Shown: piece after piece, positions 14,671-16,064 of the stretch | Layout: the number at the start of each line of letters is the position of its first letter | Numbering within the stretch: position 1 is the first letter of the stretch | Source: Erysipelotrichaceae bacterium | GTDB lineage: Bacteria; Bacillota_I; Bacilli_A; Erysipelotrichales; Erysipelotrichaceae | Length of the DNA stretch: 16,064 bases | Assembly: GCA_020026035.1 (NCBI GenBank) | Contig: JAHHRC010000023.1 | Location: 1-16,064 of the forward strand | Direction of reading: 5' to 3' | The notes under the pieces: generated by a model | The model's input: the letters and a program-made list of their open reading frames with translations, nothing else | Told to the model about the DNA's origin: nothing | The model's database searches: none | Translations under genes and position numbers: made by a program

Positions 14671-15486
14671 TTAAAGTGCCTCCAATTCTTCTAACGCCTG
14701 TTGTAGCTGTTCTGCATTAGGTGCCTTACCATGCCAACCAGCTTGGTTTTCCATAAAGGAAACACCCTTACCCTTTGTTGTCTTCGCGATAATTGCAGTC
14801 GGTTTACCCTTCACTGTCTTCGCTTCATCAAAGGCATTCTTCAACTGATCAAAGTCATGACCATCCACCACAATTACATGGAAGCCAAATGATTCAAACT
14901 TCGCATCGAGTGGTTCAGGCCCAATAACATCCTTTGTATTTCCATCAATCTGTAACCCATTCACGTCCACAATGGCACAAAGGTTATCACTCTTGTAATG
15001 CGCAGCCGCCATCGCAGCTTCCCAGATTTCGCCTTCTTCACATTCGCCATCACCCATCAAGCAATAAATACGATGATCATTGCCTAATAGTTTATTCGCA
15101 ATTGCCATACCATCCGCAGCCGCTAGACCTTGACCAAGCGACCCTGTAGACATATCAACACCAGGCACATAATTCATATTCGGATGCCCTTGAAGCTTTG
15201 AATTCAACATACGGAATGTCATCAACTCTTCTTCCGCAAGAATTCCCTTCTCAGCAAGTGTTGCATATAGAAGCGGTGAAACATGACCCTTTGACAACAC
15301 AAAACGATCACGATCAATCGTACTTGCATTCTCCTTGTTCACATCCATTACTTCAAAATACAGAACGGTTAAAATGTCGGTTGCCCCAAGACTACCACCT
15401 GGGTGCCCTGAATTTGCGTTTGCTACCTGCTTCAAAATATTCTTACGAATATTCGTCGCATGCTGTTTCAACTCAATATGATTCAT
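14671..15486 (-). CDS. tkt: Transketolase, N-terminal (thiamine diphosphate-binding) subunit
   Basis: These 271 residues match the first third of a full transketolase. Landmarks are SGHPGGSLGATDILTVLYF with H28, SKGHVSPLLYA (H68), STGSLGQGLAAADGMA, and the thiamine diphosphate/Mg motif GDG (145-147) through N176 in MGDGECEEGEIWEA...DVNGLQ. Together with the 307-aa partner it reconstitutes a normal two-part enzyme. A close AAGGAG ribosome binding site precedes the ATG at 15486. The gene is preceded by an extended -10, a large hairpin and the 201-bp repeat array described separately. Full-length transketolases are about 620-670 aa, and the two subunits sum to 578. Confidence 0.95.
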   Translation of the reverse strand: MNHIELKQHATNIRKNILKQVANANSGHPGGSLGATDILTVLYFEVMDVNKENASTIDRDRFVLSKGHVSPLLYATLAEKGILAEEELMTFRMLNSKLQGHPNMNYVPGVDMSTGSLGQGLAAADGMAIANKLLGNDHRIYCLMGDGECEEGEIWEAAMAAAHYKSDNLCAIVDVNGLQIDGNTKDVIGPEPLDAKFESFGFHVIVVDGHDFDQLKNAFDEAKTVKGKPTAIIAKTTKGKGVSFMENQAGWHGKAPNAEQLQQALEELEAL

Positions 15487-15516
15487 ATAATCTCCTTATC
15501 ATGCACTATCGTGTGT

Positions 15517-15525
15517 ATTCTAACA
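15517..15525 (-). promoter_or_regulatory. Extended -10 promoter candidate for the transketolase operon
   Basis: On the - strand TGT followed by TAGAAT (5/6), about 30 nt before the ATG. The -35 position reads AGGAAA, no match, so it depends on the extended -10. A promoter further upstream, reading through the hairpin at 15533-15587, cannot be excluded. Confidence 0.45.
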
Positions 15526-15532
15526 TATTTAC

Positions 15533-15587
15533 AGGCTTTTTTCCTTTCCAAGTTGCAGAAACCATGCCTGCAAACACAAAAAAGCCT
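15533..15587. repeat. Nested inverted repeat upstream of the transketolase promoter
   Basis: The outer arms AGGCTTTTTT (15533-15542) and AAAAAAGCCT (15578-15587) are a perfect 10-bp inverted repeat. Inside, TTGCAG (15553-15558) and CTGCAA (15568-15573) form a second perfect 6-bp one. In RNA this could fold as a two-tier hairpin. It matches no riboswitch class I know; there is no T-box or other recognisable core. Confidence 0.6.
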
Positions 15588-15620
15588 TCCATGTTAGACA
15601 CAGAAAGCTATACTTTGTAG

Positions 15621-15761
15621 CCGAACGAAATCAAACCATTTAACTAAAAAAGAAAAGATTACCATAAATTAGCACAAAAACCAAACTTCAATAAATAGCT
15701 TTGTTATCGTATTTCAGACCATTTTTAAAGCTTCCATCTGTCAAACTTTTTTGATACAAAA
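15621..15761. repeat. 201-bp tandem repeat, copy A (conserved 141-bp core)
   Basis: This core aligns without gaps to 15822-15962, with 111 of 141 identical positions by hand count (about 79%). Strongest blocks are CCGAAC-AAAT at the start, ACTAAAAAAGAAAA then ATTACCATAAATT, GTTATC, and CATCTGTCA-ACTTTTTTG near the end. No gene, tRNA or known RNA family is recognised in it. Neither strand carries a long open frame. Confidence 0.85.
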
Positions 15762-15812
15762 CTCATCTAAGTTAGACACAGGTTGTTTTATCTTGCAGCA
15801 CACCAACAGCAT
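15741..15812 (-). pseudogene. Tail fragment 2 of the repeat array (23-codon open frame)
   Basis: An ATG at 15812 opens 23 codons ending PVSNLDEFCIKKV. This aligns with the end SVENIESFCDKKV of the frame entering from the right edge: F-C and K-K-V are identical and I/L, E/D are conservative. An in-frame TAA lies three codons upstream and no ribosome binding site is present, so it looks like a decayed copy of that C-terminus. Confidence 0.35.
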
Positions 15813-15821
15813 CCCAAATTA

Positions 15822-15962
15822 CCGAACAAAATCTCGTCATTTCACTAAAAAAGAAAACATTACCATAAATTGAAACGAAACCGAGACTTTATGAAATGGC
15901 TTAGTTATCATATTTTAGCACATTTTTTATGTTTTCATCTGTCAGACTTTTTTGTCACAAAA
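15822..15962. repeat. 201-bp tandem repeat, copy B (conserved 141-bp core)
   Basis: This is the second copy of the core described at 15621-15761, exactly 201 bp away and without indels in the aligned core. On the - strand it follows directly after the stop codon of the partial frame at 15942-16064, so it occupies that gene's 3' region, with the first 21 bases of the core overlapping its end. Confidence 0.85.
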
Positions 15963-16064
15963 GCTCTCAATATTTTCCACGGAAAGCTGTTCCTTGTCGG
16001 CCAATATCTGTAGCAAATCGTATCCAGTTGATATAAACCTAGCGTATAAAGAACTTCGATTGGC
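15942..16064 (-). CDS. 3' end of an unidentified gene entering from the right edge
   Basis: The - strand frame is open from the window edge for 40 codons and stops at TGA (15942-15944). The residues read like a real, mixed-composition C-terminus (YARFISTGYDLLQILAD, then KEQLSVENIESFCDKKV). I do not recognise a family from so short a piece. The evidence that it codes is the open frame plus two degraded echoes of its last 10-14 residues further along the same strand (15741-15812 and around 15580-15610), each located at the same place relative to the 201-bp repeat. It could still be a chance open frame. Confidence 0.45.
   Translation of the reverse strand, partial: ANRSSLYARFISTGYDLLQILADKEQLSVENIESFCDKKV

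Larger units (their letters stand above)
15506..15592 (-). pseudogene. Tail fragment 1 of the repeat array (28-codon open frame)
   Basis: An ATG at 15592 opens 28 codons ending at 15506. The frame continues upstream through LSVSN to an in-frame TAG. The stretch LSVSNMEGFF resembles the tail LSVENIESFC of the frame that enters from the right edge, after which similarity stops. It overlaps the transketolase promoter and has no ribosome binding site, so a relic or chance frame is more likely than a gene. Confidence 0.25.

Noticed and set aside
15533..15587. T-box or known riboswitch in the transketolase leader
   Set aside because: No T-box sequence or other conserved riboswitch core is present. 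The hairpin also lies upstream of the most likely -10, so it may not even be transcribed with the operon.
15506..15592. Independent small protein upstream of the transketolase
   Set aside because: No ribosome binding site, it overlaps the promoter, and its start is explained as a degraded repeat tail. Kept only as a low-confidence fragment.
15621..15962. CRISPR array in the repeat region
   Set aside because: There are only two cores of 141 bp at about 79% identity. There are no short identical repeats with unique spacers and no cas genes.

Overview
The window looks like a chromosomal housekeeping segment of a low-GC Bacillota. An Erysipelotrichia-type gut or oral bacterium is my best guess, from the DUF951-YchF pairing, the split transketolase, strong GGAGG-type ribosome binding sites and the general protein style. 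This is inference; there is no rRNA or other firm taxonomic marker. I see no phage, CRISPR array, tRNA or intact insertion sequence. The + strand is rich in C and A throughout, for genes on both strands, and most genes lie on the - strand. That pattern suggests the - strand is the leading strand of replication.

Layout. (1) 1-719: N-terminal two thirds of a DEAD-box RNA helicase (- strand, running off the left edge), behind a roughly 110-nt leader. (2) 904-3559: a - strand operon dtd > folD > DUF951 > ychF (D-aminoacyl-tRNA proofreading, one-carbon folate metabolism, a small Cys protein, a ribosome-associated P-loop NTPase), closed by a terminator. (3) 3664-4656: a divergent, secreted CAP-domain protein on +. 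Both dtd and the CAP gene have a -10 box only 7-8 nt from the ATG and no Shine-Dalgarno, so both look leaderless. (4) 4700-6403 (-): a 567-aa protein with a PEPCK/HPr-kinase-like P-loop domain. (5) 6514-7734 (+): a class I/II aminotransferase, divergent from it. (6) 7762-9841 (-): an operon of a D-Ala-D-Ala carboxypeptidase-like protein with an altered third motif, a small holin-4-type membrane protein and a flavodoxin-like protein. (7) 9933-12557 (-): a Zn/Cd/Pb-type P1B ATPase with two heavy-metal-binding domains separated by a very large His/Cys repeat, behind a good promoter with an ArsR/SmtB-like dyad at the start site. (8) 12669-12806 (-): a 45-aa charged small protein, and 12875-13684 (+): a PHP-family histidinol phosphatase, fired from overlapping divergent promoters. 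(9) 13746-15486 (-): the two subunits of a split transketolase. (10) 15487-16064: promoter region plus a gene-poor stretch built from a diverged 201-bp tandem repeat. An open frame enters from the right edge and ends inside this stretch, and its C-terminal tail is echoed in each repeat.

Convergent gene pairs are separated by compact bidirectional terminators, and several stop/start junctions overlap or nearly touch, so the region is tightly packed. The most unusual items are the 201-bp repeat array upstream of the transketolase, the leaderless divergent gene pair, the 43-His/16-Cys metal-binding insert of the ATPase, the KTG-to-KAC change in the carboxypeptidase, and the orphan PEPCK/HPrK-like protein. 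All positions, counts and motifs were read by hand. Family names come from motif recognition without any database search.
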